Made by a program: the position numbers and the translations under genes
DNA from: JAUPKT01 sp964427855
GTDB lineage: Bacteria; Desulfobacterota; Desulfomonilia; Desulfomonilales; Desulfomonilaceae
Length of the DNA stretch: 43,131 nucleotides
Reading direction: 5' to 3'
Assembly (NCBI GenBank): GCA_964427855.1
Contig: CAYRVH010000032.1
Coordinates: forward strand, 1-43,131
Shown: positions 7,947 through 16,815 of the stretch, piece by piece
Position numbering within the stretch: position 1 is the first letter of the stretch
Layout: each line of letters starts with the position of its first letter
Notes under the pieces: model-generated
What the model was told of the DNA's origin: nothing
The model's input: the letters and a program-made list of their open reading frames with translations, nothing else
The model's database searches: none

Positions 7947-8954
7947 TCAGTCATGAATGTTTCCCGCCTTTTGATCAAGCAGCTCAAGATAGCGTTTTTC
8001 TCCCATGGCGATAAGTACGTCTTGGCGTTCAATACGCGTGTGCGGGCCCGGGTTAAATACCATTTGGCCGTCCGATTTCTTGATTGCAATAATAATCAAG
8101 TTCAGGTCCTTCCTTATATCCGTCTCCACGAGCTTCTTGCCGCAGTAGACAGAATTGTCAGCTACTTTAACCTCCTCGAGTTCCACATTCAGTTGGCTAT
8201 AGTCCATTGCAACCTCGAGGAAGCTCATGACGTGGGGCTTCAAAATGCTCATAACCATGCGCATGCCGCCTATGTGGTATGGGCTGATAACCCTGTTGGC
8301 GCCGGCGCGTAGAAGTTTTTTTTCAGCGTCTTCTTCGCCGGCGCGGGCGATGATTTCGAGCTGCGGGTTGAGTTCTCGGGCGGTCAGCACCACATACACA
8401 TTAGAGGCATCAGAATCCAGGACAGAGACCAGTCCTTTCGCGGTCTTGATTTTCGCAGCCAAGAGGACGTCCTCTTCCGTGGCGTTTCCCGGCGAAAGGA
8501 AAAAACCGGCCTGGCTGATTTTGTCCTGAACCTCTGGGTTGTTCTCCACTACCACAAAGGGGATGCCTCGCATGCGAAATTGGTGACAGACAAACGACCC
8601 CATCCTCCCATATCCGCAGACCACATAATGATTTTTGATTTTTTCGATGGCTTTCATGGAGCGACGCCTCGTAATGACCTTTTCGACTTCTCCCTCGATA
8701 AGCCAGCGGCTGGCTGCGACGATTGTATGCCCAACGATTCCAAGCCCGGATACGATGAGAAGAAGGGTAAAGAGTCGGCCTTCTTGACTCAGGGGATGGA
8801 CTTCCCCAAAGCCGATAGTCGTAATCGTGATTATCGTCATATAAAGTCCATCAAGAAAAGGCCACCCTTCTATGATGTGATAACCGACTGTGCCGATCAC
8901 AAGGATGAGGGAAACGATTACCGCGAGTCGGATCAGCTTCTGTACTTGTGGCAA
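7947..8954 (-). CDS. Potassium channel with TrkA NAD-binding (RCK) domain
   Basis: A 335-residue inner-membrane ion channel. There are two membrane helices (residues about 7-24 and 60-82) flanking a pore loop with a selectivity filter TIGFGE (residues 46-51). The cytoplasmic part is an RCK/TrkA-N domain with a Rossmann nucleotide loop (VVCGYGRMGS, residues 111-120) and a distal acidic residue (VVVENN), followed by a TrkA-C domain ending near LDQKAG. This is the MthK/YugO-type architecture, in which ligand or nucleotide binding to the RCK ring gates K+ flux. The GFGE filter replaces the GYGD of classical K+ channels and is common in bacterial homologues. Confidence 0.93.
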   Translation of the reverse strand: MPQVQKLIRLAVIVSLILVIGTVGYHIIEGWPFLDGLYMTIITITTIGFGEVHPLSQEGRLFTLLLIVSGLGIVGHTIVAASRWLIEGEVEKVITRRRSMKAIEKIKNHYVVCGYGRMGSFVCHQFRMRGIPFVVVENNPEVQDKISQAGFFLSPGNATEEDVLLAAKIKTAKGLVSVLDSDASNVYVVLTARELNPQLEIIARAGEEDAEKKLLRAGANRVISPYHIGGMRMVMSILKPHVMSFLEVAMDYSQLNVELEEVKVADNSVYCGKKLVETDIRKDLNLIIIAIKKSDGQMVFNPGPHTRIERQDVLIAMGEKRYLELLDQKAGNIHD

Positions 8955-8986
8955 TGGATCTCCCTAGTTTCCTTGACCTTCTCACC

Positions 8987-9358
8987 TTAATTGACGGACG
9001 TGAAGCTTACGGCGTTGAGCAGCAATGCAAAGAAAACTCTCCCTCGAGCTCCCTTCAGCGGATCGTATTGCCACCCAACATGAGAAAAACAATGGGCGCA
9101 CAAAAGAAACCGCCAGGTATATCCGTCAAACCATGAATGCTCTTCATAGCGTCGCTCGTCAGCAATGACGTTGTCGCAACGGCTAAATGTCATGAAATCG
9201 CAACGAATTCCCGCCGGGTTGATGTAAGAATGTCTCGCGGCGCCTTTCTGCTCAATAGCCTCTTGGGACGTCGCAAGAAATGCGCCGCACCGCACGCAGT
9301 AGTATCTCTTGAAATCTTGGCCACACTGATTTTTGGGGAGTCTTGCGTATAGAAGCAT
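8987..9358 (-). CDS. Single-domain CULT (cereblon-like) zinc protein
   Basis: A 123-residue protein matching the CULT domain, the thalidomide-binding domain of cereblon. Two CxxC pairs (Cys21/Cys24 in YYCVRCGAFL and Cys87/Cys90 in LLCAHCFSH) would bind one zinc. The aromatic cage is intact: Trp76, Trp82 and Trp96, with the same 6 and 14 residue spacing as Trp380, Trp386 and Trp400 in human CRBN. The SWFDGYTW and SHVGWQY segments align well, as do the NPxG motif (Asn47, equivalent to CRBN Asn351) and His74 (equivalent to His378), 27 residues apart in both. Single-domain bacterial CULT proteins such as Magnetospirillum MsCI4 are known, but their cellular role is not. There is no signal peptide, so it is cytoplasmic. 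Confidence 0.9.
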   Translation of the reverse strand: MLLYARLPKNQCGQDFKRYYCVRCGAFLATSQEAIEQKGAARHSYINPAGIRCDFMTFSRCDNVIADERRYEEHSWFDGYTWRFLLCAHCFSHVGWQYDPLKGARGRVFFALLLNAVSFTSVN

Positions 9359-9445
9359 CTCTCTCGCGAGCGATCAAAGACAGATCAGGGATAGAAGACT
9401 CATAAGCCAAGACTCAGGCCTACGAACGGGGAGTGCGCGGGTCCA

Positions 9446-11416
9446 TCACACAGCATGATCTGCTCTCTCGTGACTGATCTGGGAGAAATCGGGGAGCATG
9501 CCTACCATTTTGGCGGCATGATCTATCCGTTTGCAATCAGGACACAATTTTCGATCAAAGGCTTCCTCCGGCGCGCCCACGAGTTTCTCGACGTGCTTGA
9601 GAAGAACCTTGGAGATGTAATAGGCCCCACAGCCCTCGCATTTCTCCATCTTAATACGGTTGATTACTGTGCCGCTCATCAAGATGAGCCGCTGGTCTCC
9701 TTGATCAACCATTTGCAACGCCCCTGTGGGGCATATATTGACACAAGCCCCGCACCCGATGCACCGCGGCAGACCGTGCACGTAATCCTTGAGAATGAGC
9801 GAGTTTTCACCAGCATGGTGAAACCTAATGGCAGATACTCCGAGCCGATCTCGACATACCTCGACGCATTTGCCGCAGCGTTCGCAGATGTCGCATCGCA
9901 TGCATCTTCGCGCCTCTTCTTTCGCTGCGTATTCGTCGAGACCAAGTTCCACCTGATCAAAGGTATGTATTCTTCTATCCAGGTCTATGAGAGGAATTTC
10001 TTGTCTTTGGATGAAGGCTTTCTCATGATAATCCATGAGAATAGGCTTTACCATGTCTCTTGGTCGAGGCGGCTGCCGTTTGGGGAGCGCCTCTCCCCGC
10101 AGATATGCGTGAATTGCGCGGGCTGCACGCTTCCCTGCGCCGATAGCCTCGACAACCGTTTTCGGCCCTGTGACCGCGTCTCCACCCGCAAAGACGTCAT
10201 CTACGCTTGTCTGCTGATTATGGGACCTCACCTTGATGGTCTCCCATTTCGTGAGCTCCAACTCGCCGAAGCCTGGATAATTTACGAGATCAGGCTTTTG
10301 ACCGATTGCGGCAATGACGGCCCCGACGGGCATCTTGTATTCCGACCCCGCTATGGGAATCGGTCGCCTTCGCCCTGTTTCGTCTGGTTCACCGAGAGTG
10401 GCCATGACGCACTCGAGAAAATCGATCTTGCCATAGCTCCCGATGATTCGGGACGGAATAGTTAGCTGGTGGACGTGGATTCCTTCCTCTGCCATTTGTA
10501 TGATCTCTTCAAAATGAGCAGGCATCTCAGACCTTGTGCGCCGATAAATGATACTCACGGACTGAGAGCCCAATCTCACGCACGTCCTTGCCGTGTCGAT
10601 AGCAGCATTTCCACCCCCGACTATCGCCACGCTATTAGCCGGCTTAATTTTTGGACCGAATGCAATATCCTTGAGAAAAGAGAGCGCATTAATGACCTGC
10701 GGATACTTATCCTCTCCTTCAATGCCGAGCTTTAAGGCCTGCCAGGCGCCGATGCCTACGAAGAACGCCTTGTAGCCCTGTTTTCGCAAATCATCAAGAG
10801 TAAGGTCGGACCCTCCAACAGGTGTGTTCAAGACAATCTCGACGCCCATTGCCTTGATGGCTTCGACTTCGTTTCGCACCACACGGCGCGGAAGCCTGAA
10901 CTCGGGAATACCGGTCACCAGAAGCCCCCCAGCCTCCGGCATGGCTTCGAAGACCGTGACGGGGTAGCCTTCCCAGGCGAGGAAATACGCTGCCGTCAGC
11001 CCCGCAGGACCGGAACCGATGACAGCTATCTTTTCTGTGTACATGTTCTTGGGCGCTGGAATTGTATAGCCCGGGCCCTTTTCGCATACTATCTTTGCCG
11101 CAAAACCCTTGAGATCTTTGATGCATAGGGCTTTGTCCAGATAGCGTCTCTGGCACCACGATTCGCAGGGATTAGGGCACACCAACCCACAGACCCAGGG
11201 GAACGGATTGTCCATCCTAATGAGGTCAATGGCTTCTTTATATCGGCCCTGACCAATCAGGGCAATATATGAAGGAACGTCTATCTCTGCCGGACAGTTC
11301 AGTTGACAAGGGGCTGAACTCTCTCGCTTCAGTCCATCTTCCTCATACACAATACGATCCTTATCCGCTGCTGGTCCCGGAGGAAACATCGGATTAATAG
11401 TCATGAGCGTCTCCAT
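9446..11416 (-). CDS. GltD/NfnB-like FAD-NAD(P) oxidoreductase with ferredoxin domain
   Basis: A 656-residue cytoplasmic flavoprotein. The N-terminal 130 residues hold an alpha-helical iron-sulfur domain (CQLNCPAEIDVP, then VCGLVCPNPCESWCQR), as in the small subunit of glutamate synthase and NfnB. Next are an FAD Rossmann motif (IAVIGSGPAGLTAAYF), an NAD(P) motif (SVAIVGGGNAAIDTART) and the second FAD segment (DDVFAGGDAVTGP). The last 150 residues carry Cys clusters for further iron-sulfur centres (CMRCDICERCGKCVEVC and CIGCGACVNICPTGA). It would pass electrons between NAD(P)H and iron-sulfur partners. It is the last gene of the cluster with the molybdoenzyme and ferredoxin genes, so it is likely the NAD(P)-facing subunit. 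A start at 11404 with GGAG upstream is an alternative. Confidence 0.88.
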   Translation of the reverse strand: METLMTINPMFPPGPAADKDRIVYEEDGLKRESSAPCQLNCPAEIDVPSYIALIGQGRYKEAIDLIRMDNPFPWVCGLVCPNPCESWCQRRYLDKALCIKDLKGFAAKIVCEKGPGYTIPAPKNMYTEKIAVIGSGPAGLTAAYFLAWEGYPVTVFEAMPEAGGLLVTGIPEFRLPRRVVRNEVEAIKAMGVEIVLNTPVGGSDLTLDDLRKQGYKAFFVGIGAWQALKLGIEGEDKYPQVINALSFLKDIAFGPKIKPANSVAIVGGGNAAIDTARTCVRLGSQSVSIIYRRTRSEMPAHFEEIIQMAEEGIHVHQLTIPSRIIGSYGKIDFLECVMATLGEPDETGRRRPIPIAGSEYKMPVGAVIAAIGQKPDLVNYPGFGELELTKWETIKVRSHNQQTSVDDVFAGGDAVTGPKTVVEAIGAGKRAARAIHAYLRGEALPKRQPPRPRDMVKPILMDYHEKAFIQRQEIPLIDLDRRIHTFDQVELGLDEYAAKEEARRCMRCDICERCGKCVEVCRDRLGVSAIRFHHAGENSLILKDYVHGLPRCIGCGACVNICPTGALQMVDQGDQRLILMSGTVINRIKMEKCEGCGAYYISKVLLKHVEKLVGAPEEAFDRKLCPDCKRIDHAAKMVGMLPDFSQISHERADHAV

Positions 11417-11580
11417 GATCCTTTTCAGTAATTCGGCCTGTTTTCTGGCGAGTTACAGATCCATGCCAGAAGGGGAAACAAATCTTAAAACGCGTCGAAA
11501 CTTGGACGTCTCGCCTCACGATACGAGCAGGGCCCCGTCAACCTTGTCCCCACTTCGAGGCGTCTGCGCGGGCCGCCACG

Positions 11581-12096
11581 TCATTTTGGGTCCGAGCTTC
11601 CCTTTGTCATCGCCTTGGCAAAACGTTCGCGCCGGATTTCTGTCGATTCCTTGGGCGTCACCCACTTGAGGGCTGCAGTGGTGCAGCCTGTGACGCAGGC
11701 TGGTTCGAGACCTTCATCGACTCGATCCTTGCAATAGTCGCATTTTATGACTTTGCCCCGTTCTTTGTCCCATTGGGGCGCTCCCCAAGGGCAAGCAGTA
11801 ATGCACGCCTTGCATCCTATGCAAAGGCTGTCGTCAACAAATACTATGCCATCCGAGGCTCGCCTTTGCATGGCGCCGGTGGGACATGCGGAGACGCACC
11901 ATGGCGTCTCGCAATGAAAACAAGGGAGGAACACAAATTGTATCCTCGGCACACCGCCCTTTACATACGGCCCGACCGGCACAATTTTGCAGAAACTCGG
12001 GCCTACCGGTACGTCATTTTTTGTCTTGCAATGGATTTCACATGCTCTGCAACCTATACAACGATTATGATCCTGATAAATATAATAGTCACTCAT
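11581..12096 (-). CDS. Four-cluster ferredoxin subunit of molybdoenzyme (DmsB/PsrB-like)
   Basis: A 171-residue electron-transfer subunit. The start at 12096 is chosen because GGAG lies 8 bases upstream and the protein then begins at MSDYYIYQDHNRCIGC; the longer frame to 12150 would overlap the molybdoenzyme gene. Sixteen Cys fall in four groups (CIGCRACEIHC, CFHCETPWCVSACP, CIGCKACITACP, CDYCKD with CVTGC), the pattern of four [4Fe-4S] clusters in the iron-sulfur subunits of DMSO, polysulfide and related reductases. There is no signal peptide, so it is cytoplasmic. It is 26 bases downstream of the catalytic subunit and before the FAD-NAD(P) subunit, which suggests the electron path molybdenum, iron-sulfur chain, FAD, NAD(P). 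Confidence 0.92.
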   Translation of the reverse strand: MSDYYIYQDHNRCIGCRACEIHCKTKNDVPVGPSFCKIVPVGPYVKGGVPRIQFVFLPCFHCETPWCVSACPTGAMQRRASDGIVFVDDSLCIGCKACITACPWGAPQWDKERGKVIKCDYCKDRVDEGLEPACVTGCTTAALKWVTPKESTEIRRERFAKAMTKGSSDPK

Positions 12097-12122
12097 TGTC
12101 GGTTCTCCAATGTATTCCAAAA

Positions 12123-14213
12123 CTATGCCTTTCGAATGCTCACAAAACAATCCGTAATGGGGCAGTTCCCTCCGATCGCCACTCGAAGCAAGCCCTTCAT
12201 TAATGTGTTGTCTCGCATACCCCTCTGATACGCCCTTGTTTGCAAGGGGACCTGGCGACCATAGCCGTGAAGTGTATAAACGACGTCCGGATGAATAAAT
12301 TCTGTGACGGACGCCTTTATTTTTTGCGTTACCCCATCGCAGGATACCTCCACCGTGTCGCCGTCTGTAATGCCGAGCTTCTTGGCCTCGTGAGCATTGA
12401 TCCAGAGGCTGTTTTCGGACTGGAGCTCGTTCAAATATGGATTATTCAAGGTTGTGCCCTGGGTGTGCAAGGCAATCTTACCGGTGACAAGCCGATAAAA
12501 ACCTTGAGGAGGCTTTGTTGGAGGCTCGTAGGGCGGGAACGAGGGTATGCCATTGTCTTCCAGCATGCTGGACATGAACTCGATCTTTTTGGAGGGCGTC
12601 TTAAACTTGAGGCCGTCCTTGCGATCCCAGAGTATTTGGCCTTTCGATAGTTCTACATAACCCTTTGCAAGAAAATCTTCGAAGTGAAACCCCGTGTCCT
12701 TCAATTGAAATTCGACGAGTTCTTCTATGGTTTCATAGGGGAAGTACTTCCCGACGCCGAGGCGATCAGCGAGTTGTTTAAAGATCCACCATTTTGGTTT
12801 ACTGTCGTACTTTGGTTCGATTGCCTGTCGGCGCATCCATAGTGCGGGTTTCGGCCCTGATTTGCATATCACGGGGTCGGTGCGCTCGAGATACGTGGCC
12901 TCCGGGAGCACCACATCGGAAATCCAGACTGTATGACTATAATTCACATCAATAGAAACGATGAGGTCCAATCTCAGCAATGCATCCCTGAAAGCTTCAG
13001 GGTCTGGAAAAGATGACAGGGGATCGAATCGATAATTGATGTACGCCTTCACCGGGTAAGGGTCTTTATGTAAAATCGCGTAGGGAAGCATTTGGGCGAG
13101 CCCATAATCCGCGCTGAGGTGCTTGTATTTCCATCCTACGCCGTCAAAGCGTTTTTTCTCCGGTTTGGGAATGCCGTCCACCAGCTTTTTCAGGGGCTTG
13201 AACCCTGCGTCGGCCTCCGCCTTATTGAAGAGAAGACCTCCTGGGGCTTCGTAAGCCCCCAGCAAGGCATAAAGCATGTAAATGGACCGCCTAAAATAGT
13301 AGTCATTTGCCGTCCAAGCGGTCATCCAGCCCTGGTAGAGTATGACCGAGGGCTTGTTTTCGGCTAGCTCACGGGCTACTCGCACAATTTCCTTGGCATC
13401 TATCCCTGTTTCCTTTGACGCCCATTCAGGGTTGTAGGGCTCGACAAATTGCCGCAATTCCTTCAAACCCAAGACCCATCGTTCCACGAATTCCGCATCG
13501 TATAACTTCTCTTTGAGAAGCACATGGATGAGGGCGAGGTTGAATGCGTAGTCTGAACCAGGCGCTATCATGAAGAATTTGGTCGCTTTGGCTGCAGTAT
13601 AGTTCCATCGTACATCGAGGAACGTGAATTTCATACCCCGCTCAAGGGCGTCAATGAAATCTTTTGCTTCCTTCGTGCCGATTGATTCAAGGATGTTGCG
13701 GCCGTATAGGATCGCATGCCTGCAGTTTTTCCAATCATATGAGACCGTATTCCGTCGATGGCCGGCCATCGCGTTATGCGCGTTGTGGACGCTGTTTGAA
13801 CACGATCCATGATGATTAAAATAGTTGGGTGAGCCAATCGCCTTGATGAAGGCCTTTTGCATGTCTGCAAATGCTCCGCCGCGATCGCCAAGCACTACAC
13901 TCTCTGGCCCATAATCATTTATCACCTTTTTTAGCTTCTCGGCAGTGTAATCAAGCGCTTCTTCCCAGGACGCCTTTCTCCATTTGCCTGCCCCGCGTTC
14001 GCCGTCGCGTATCATGAGGTATTGCAAGCGTTCATGATCATTCTCAAAAGCTTTTCCCGCAGCCCCGCGCGGACAAAGATAACGCCCTCCCAGCAGGTGT
14101 GGATTGCCCCAGATGTGTTTTACGGCCCCGTTTTCAACTTCCACTTCTATGGGGCATCGGACAGTACACATAGTGCAGACGCTGTACACTTTATTCGTTG
14201 TTCCCTCTGCCAT
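12123..14213 (-). CDS. Molybdopterin oxidoreductase, catalytic subunit (PsrA/PhsA-like)
   Basis: A 696-residue protein of the complex iron-sulfur molybdoenzyme family. The start at 14213 follows AAAGGGAAAAGCT; an upstream frame to 14270 has no site. The N-terminus has a [4Fe-4S] motif (CTMCTVRCP, then LCPRGAAG). The segment HHGSCSNSVHNAHN offers a Cys as the molybdenum ligand, as in polysulfide, thiosulfate and tetrathionate reductases. Other family elements are LYGRNILES and the C-terminal molydopterin-binding barrel (SLWINAHEAKKLGITDGDTV). There is no Tat signal, unlike most PhsA/PsrA proteins, so the enzyme is cytoplasmic. The substrate cannot be told from sequence; a TauE/SafE transporter in the cluster favours a sulfur compound. 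Confidence 0.88.
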   Translation of the reverse strand: MAEGTTNKVYSVCTMCTVRCPIEVEVENGAVKHIWGNPHLLGGRYLCPRGAAGKAFENDHERLQYLMIRDGERGAGKWRKASWEEALDYTAEKLKKVINDYGPESVVLGDRGGAFADMQKAFIKAIGSPNYFNHHGSCSNSVHNAHNAMAGHRRNTVSYDWKNCRHAILYGRNILESIGTKEAKDFIDALERGMKFTFLDVRWNYTAAKATKFFMIAPGSDYAFNLALIHVLLKEKLYDAEFVERWVLGLKELRQFVEPYNPEWASKETGIDAKEIVRVARELAENKPSVILYQGWMTAWTANDYYFRRSIYMLYALLGAYEAPGGLLFNKAEADAGFKPLKKLVDGIPKPEKKRFDGVGWKYKHLSADYGLAQMLPYAILHKDPYPVKAYINYRFDPLSSFPDPEAFRDALLRLDLIVSIDVNYSHTVWISDVVLPEATYLERTDPVICKSGPKPALWMRRQAIEPKYDSKPKWWIFKQLADRLGVGKYFPYETIEELVEFQLKDTGFHFEDFLAKGYVELSKGQILWDRKDGLKFKTPSKKIEFMSSMLEDNGIPSFPPYEPPTKPPQGFYRLVTGKIALHTQGTTLNNPYLNELQSENSLWINAHEAKKLGITDGDTVEVSCDGVTQKIKASVTEFIHPDVVYTLHGYGRQVPLQTRAYQRGMRDNTLMKGLLRVAIGGNCPITDCFVSIRKA

Positions 14214-14282
14214 AGCTTTTCCCTTTCCGCAAACGTTTATCGCACGACATGTTTCCTTATCGTATATCACTGGTGGAGCCTC

Positions 14283-14894
14283 TCACCGCGGCTCCGTTAC
14301 TGACGTCTGAACTTTTTTCCCTAATCCACCATCTTTGTACGAATCTAGAATGGTCTTTATATATCGGAAATACGGCAGTCTGTATTTAATGTTCCTGAAG
14401 ACGATGTACGCCAGCGCATACATAAGTATAAAAACTCCTGTGAAGCCCATTGTACGGCTTGAGAAAAGGAGTTCAAACTCTACATCAGAGAATCGCAAAC
14501 TCATCCACTCCAGCGCAAAGAAAATGGGCCAGAGGAAAGCCGCCGACAGGGCAATCTGCATGAAAAAAGACCTGCCAAAGGCGTCGTTGGCCAATTTGTT
14601 CGCCGCTTTGTAGGCCTGTTGATCGCCGGCTTGGAGCGCCTCCATGGACATGGCTTGATACGTCCCCATCTGCTCGTTGATGGATTCAATCTTTCGACGA
14701 ACGATCAAGAAAGAGAAAGATATAGTCAGTTCGCCCATGAGCAACGCAATCCACGCCAATGCCCACGTGCCTATAAAAAAATCCACGAGGGTGTAGCCCG
14801 TAATTCGGTAGAACCAAATAAGACACGGATCGATGGCGAGATATATTGATTCGAACGTCACGTTATTCTGCCCATGGGCAGTCGGCACCACCAA
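14283..14894 (-). CDS. Membrane protein of unknown function with cytoplasmic coiled-coil loop
   Basis: A 203-residue protein with about four membrane segments: around residues 20-42, 45-65 (GTWALAWIALLMGELTISFS), 108-130 and 145-165. Between the second and third lies a charged helical loop of about 40 residues (VRRKIESINEQMGTYQAMSM and on). This layout of helix, coiled coil, helices recalls the DUF106/YidC-like insertase group, but the resemblance is at topology level only and the family is not recognised. It is 54 bases from the TauE/SafE gene and 69 bases from the molybdoenzyme gene, so it is probably part of the redox cluster and may be an accessory of the transporter. Confidence 0.75.
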   Translation of the reverse strand: MVVPTAHGQNNVTFESIYLAIDPCLIWFYRITGYTLVDFFIGTWALAWIALLMGELTISFSFLIVRRKIESINEQMGTYQAMSMEALQAGDQQAYKAANKLANDAFGRSFFMQIALSAAFLWPIFFALEWMSLRFSDVEFELLFSSRTMGFTGVFILMYALAYIVFRNIKYRLPYFRYIKTILDSYKDGGLGKKVQTSVTEPR

Positions 14895-14948
14895 CTGCCC
14901 AATCTGAACTCGGGCGTTTCCAGAAGCAAGAATCGTAAAAACACTCTA

Positions 14949-16112
14949 TCACATTCCGGGCAGCACCGAGTAGCCCAGAAATCCTTTCGTCGTATACCCG
15001 ATTCCTACGTACACCGCGAGAACGACGAAGATCCTCTTCAACCATATATCCGGTATATATTTGGACGTATAGGGTCCAAGGATCGAACCGATGAATATTC
15101 CCACCAATTCCGCGCCTACAAACACGAAATCAATGGGAGTACCCTTTACGAACATGTAGGTGAAAATTGAAGTCACCATGCTCACGAACACCGCCAGCGC
15201 AGATGTGCCGGCGACGATGTACATGGGCAAGCCGGCTACAGACGTCAGGAACGGCACGTAGAGGAATCCGCCGCCTACGCCTATGAACGCGGAGATAGCG
15301 GCTATCACAAAACCCCCGAGCAGGGGCCAAATCGGCGCGAAAGAAAATTCCACCCCATAAAAGGTAAACGTGATTTTGGTGAATCCCCAATGGGATACCT
15401 GAACTCCCCGAGCCGCGTGCTCTGAAACACCTTGCTCTCTTTTGATGTGTTCCTTTTCGAATGCCGCTGCTGCGGCCTTTGCAGCCTTCTTACTCGCCTG
15501 ACCCCGTTCGGTCGTTTCATAGAACAGGAAACACCCAATCACGAGGACGATGAGGCCAAAGTATCCCACGTAATGACTGAGGTTGATTTTCCCTGCCGTC
15601 AAAACAGGGATGAGGTACGCCCCCAATATACCGCCGATGGCGAGGCAAAGGCCCAATGGCAACACCAATCGCCCCATGCGGTAATAGCTTATGGACGAGA
15701 TGAACGATGAGAGGCCCACCAAATATTGGTTGCACGTCCGTATGGAGTCGGTCAAGAGTTTGTTCAGCACAGGGTTTGTGTCCTTGAACGATCTTCCGTA
15801 GTCCGCCAATCCAAAAACGGTGATGTGACCGACGCCCGCCATAATACCGCCGAATGCGCCCACCGTGGAGAATATCCATCCGACCCAGATCCCCCAAAGA
15901 ATGCCAAAGAACCAAAACGGCTTAGGAGCTCCGGGTATTCCCATGAATCCTGGAGGCGCCTTCGGGTCAATCATCCCCTTCCCCACTCCTTGTGGCGTCT
16001 TGGCAATGGCGTCCTCAAGCTTGCCCGCTTCGGCAGGCCCGACCAACGAGAGCGCTGCAAGAGCGACTATCCCCGCCAAGACTGCAAGGCAAATAAGTCT
16101 TCTTCTGTCCAT
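14949..16112 (-). CDS. TauE/SafE family anion exporter
   Basis: A 387-residue inner-membrane protein. The start follows a strong AAGGAGGAAGGT site. Residues 1-30 form a signal-like segment (RRRLICLAVLAGIVALAALS), then a loop and eight or more membrane helices. The C-terminal half has the family signature helix (SAFIGVGGGFLYVPFL), repeated weakly in the first half (STVGAFGGIMAGVGHI), consistent with the inverted-repeat fold of TauE/SafE proteins. Members export sulfite, sulfoacetate and related organic anions. A cytoplasmic loop of about 50 charged residues (KKAAKAAAAAFEKEHIKREQ) lies in the middle. It is the first gene of the cluster with the molybdoenzyme, ferredoxin and FAD-NAD(P) subunits, so a sulfur-containing product is a fair guess. 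Confidence 0.9.
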   Translation of the reverse strand: MDRRRLICLAVLAGIVALAALSLVGPAEAGKLEDAIAKTPQGVGKGMIDPKAPPGFMGIPGAPKPFWFFGILWGIWVGWIFSTVGAFGGIMAGVGHITVFGLADYGRSFKDTNPVLNKLLTDSIRTCNQYLVGLSSFISSISYYRMGRLVLPLGLCLAIGGILGAYLIPVLTAGKINLSHYVGYFGLIVLVIGCFLFYETTERGQASKKAAKAAAAAFEKEHIKREQGVSEHAARGVQVSHWGFTKITFTFYGVEFSFAPIWPLLGGFVIAAISAFIGVGGGFLYVPFLTSVAGLPMYIVAGTSALAVFVSMVTSIFTYMFVKGTPIDFVFVGAELVGIFIGSILGPYTSKYIPDIWLKRIFVVLAVYVGIGYTTKGFLGYSVLPGM

Positions 16113-16446
16113 ACCTTCCTCCTTACTTGATTGCTATACCTAGCTTTTCCGTCTTCTCGCGGAAAAGACCACAGCTCGTCGTCCCAAGGCGTTGTGGAGA
16201 GAGAATCCCATGATCCTTTTTCTTGGCAAATCGATGGACTGGGTATCTCTTGTCAAGACCGCGGAACCTGTGAATTCTCTCTCCACCTTGGGGCCGGTGT
16301 GCGCCTGACCCTTCTCCTCTCTCAACCAGCTCGGCGGCCCAATCTCAGCTTTGTAGTTTCGGAACGTCTTCTGTCTGCTTGCTCTCGACGACAACCCTAC
16401 CCGCCCATGTCAGAGGCAAGATTCCCACGGACTCGGCATCGAGTGA
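16113..16446. other. Intergenic region upstream of the redox cluster
   Basis: No gene is seen in these 334 bases. An 8-bp inverted repeat (CTTTTCCG at 16144-16151 with CGGAAAAG at 16160-16167) lies just upstream of the TauE/SafE ribosome binding site and could be an operator or leader hairpin. A TTGACA on the minus strand near 16252 has no good -10 partner, so no promoter is assigned. Confidence 0.35.
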
Positions 16447-16815
16447 TTATCCATGGTTGTGAATACCCTGTTCCAACATGCGCTTCACCCTCGCCTCGAG
16501 GACTTCCAGGTCCACGGGCCTAAATATGAATTCGAGGCCGGGACGATCATGCATGCATTCATCTGCATTCGAGTCGGTGATGATGATGGTCTTGAGGGCT
16601 CCAAGCACGTCATCCAGGAGTTCCAAAAGGCTGTTCACATTCGAGCAGTCAGCGGCAATGTCGATCACCGCAAGGTCAAATGGACCATTTGCCAACGATT
16701 CATGCAGTTGCCCCGGTTCTCTGAACCCCTTCACCTCATGGCCGCTCAGTTCGAGAAACCTCTTCATCATGGCGAGCGAATCTCGGTCGAAATCCAATAA
16801 CAAAATGCGCGCCAT
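16447..16815 (-). CDS. Orphan degenerate receiver-domain protein
   Basis: A 122-residue stand-alone receiver domain. The acidic pocket is present (Asp8 and Asp10 in LLLDFDRD) and a phospho-acceptor Asp52 stands in LAVIDIAAD. The switch Thr80 is present (TIIITDS), but the Lys that normally precedes the final Pro is replaced by Arg99 (FIFRPVD), so phospho-signalling may be altered or lost. There is no output domain. It lies 653 bases downstream of the NtrC-type regulator and upstream of the redox cluster, separated from both by gaps, so its partner is unknown. Start chosen as the ATG of the receiver consensus. Confidence 0.8.
   Translation of the reverse strand: MARILLLDFDRDSLAMMKRFLELSGHEVKGFREPGQLHESLANGPFDLAVIDIAADCSNVNSLLELLDDVLGALKTIIITDSNADECMHDRPGLEFIFRPVDLEVLEARVKRMLEQGIHNHG

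Noticed and set aside
9455..10465. A long open frame on the plus strand opposite the FAD-NAD(P) oxidoreductase
   Set aside because: It is antisense to a well-supported gene, has no ribosome binding site and shows no family features; it reflects codon bias of the real gene.
16144..16167. Terminator at the start of the redox cluster
   Set aside because: The 8-bp hairpin is not followed by a T run on either strand.
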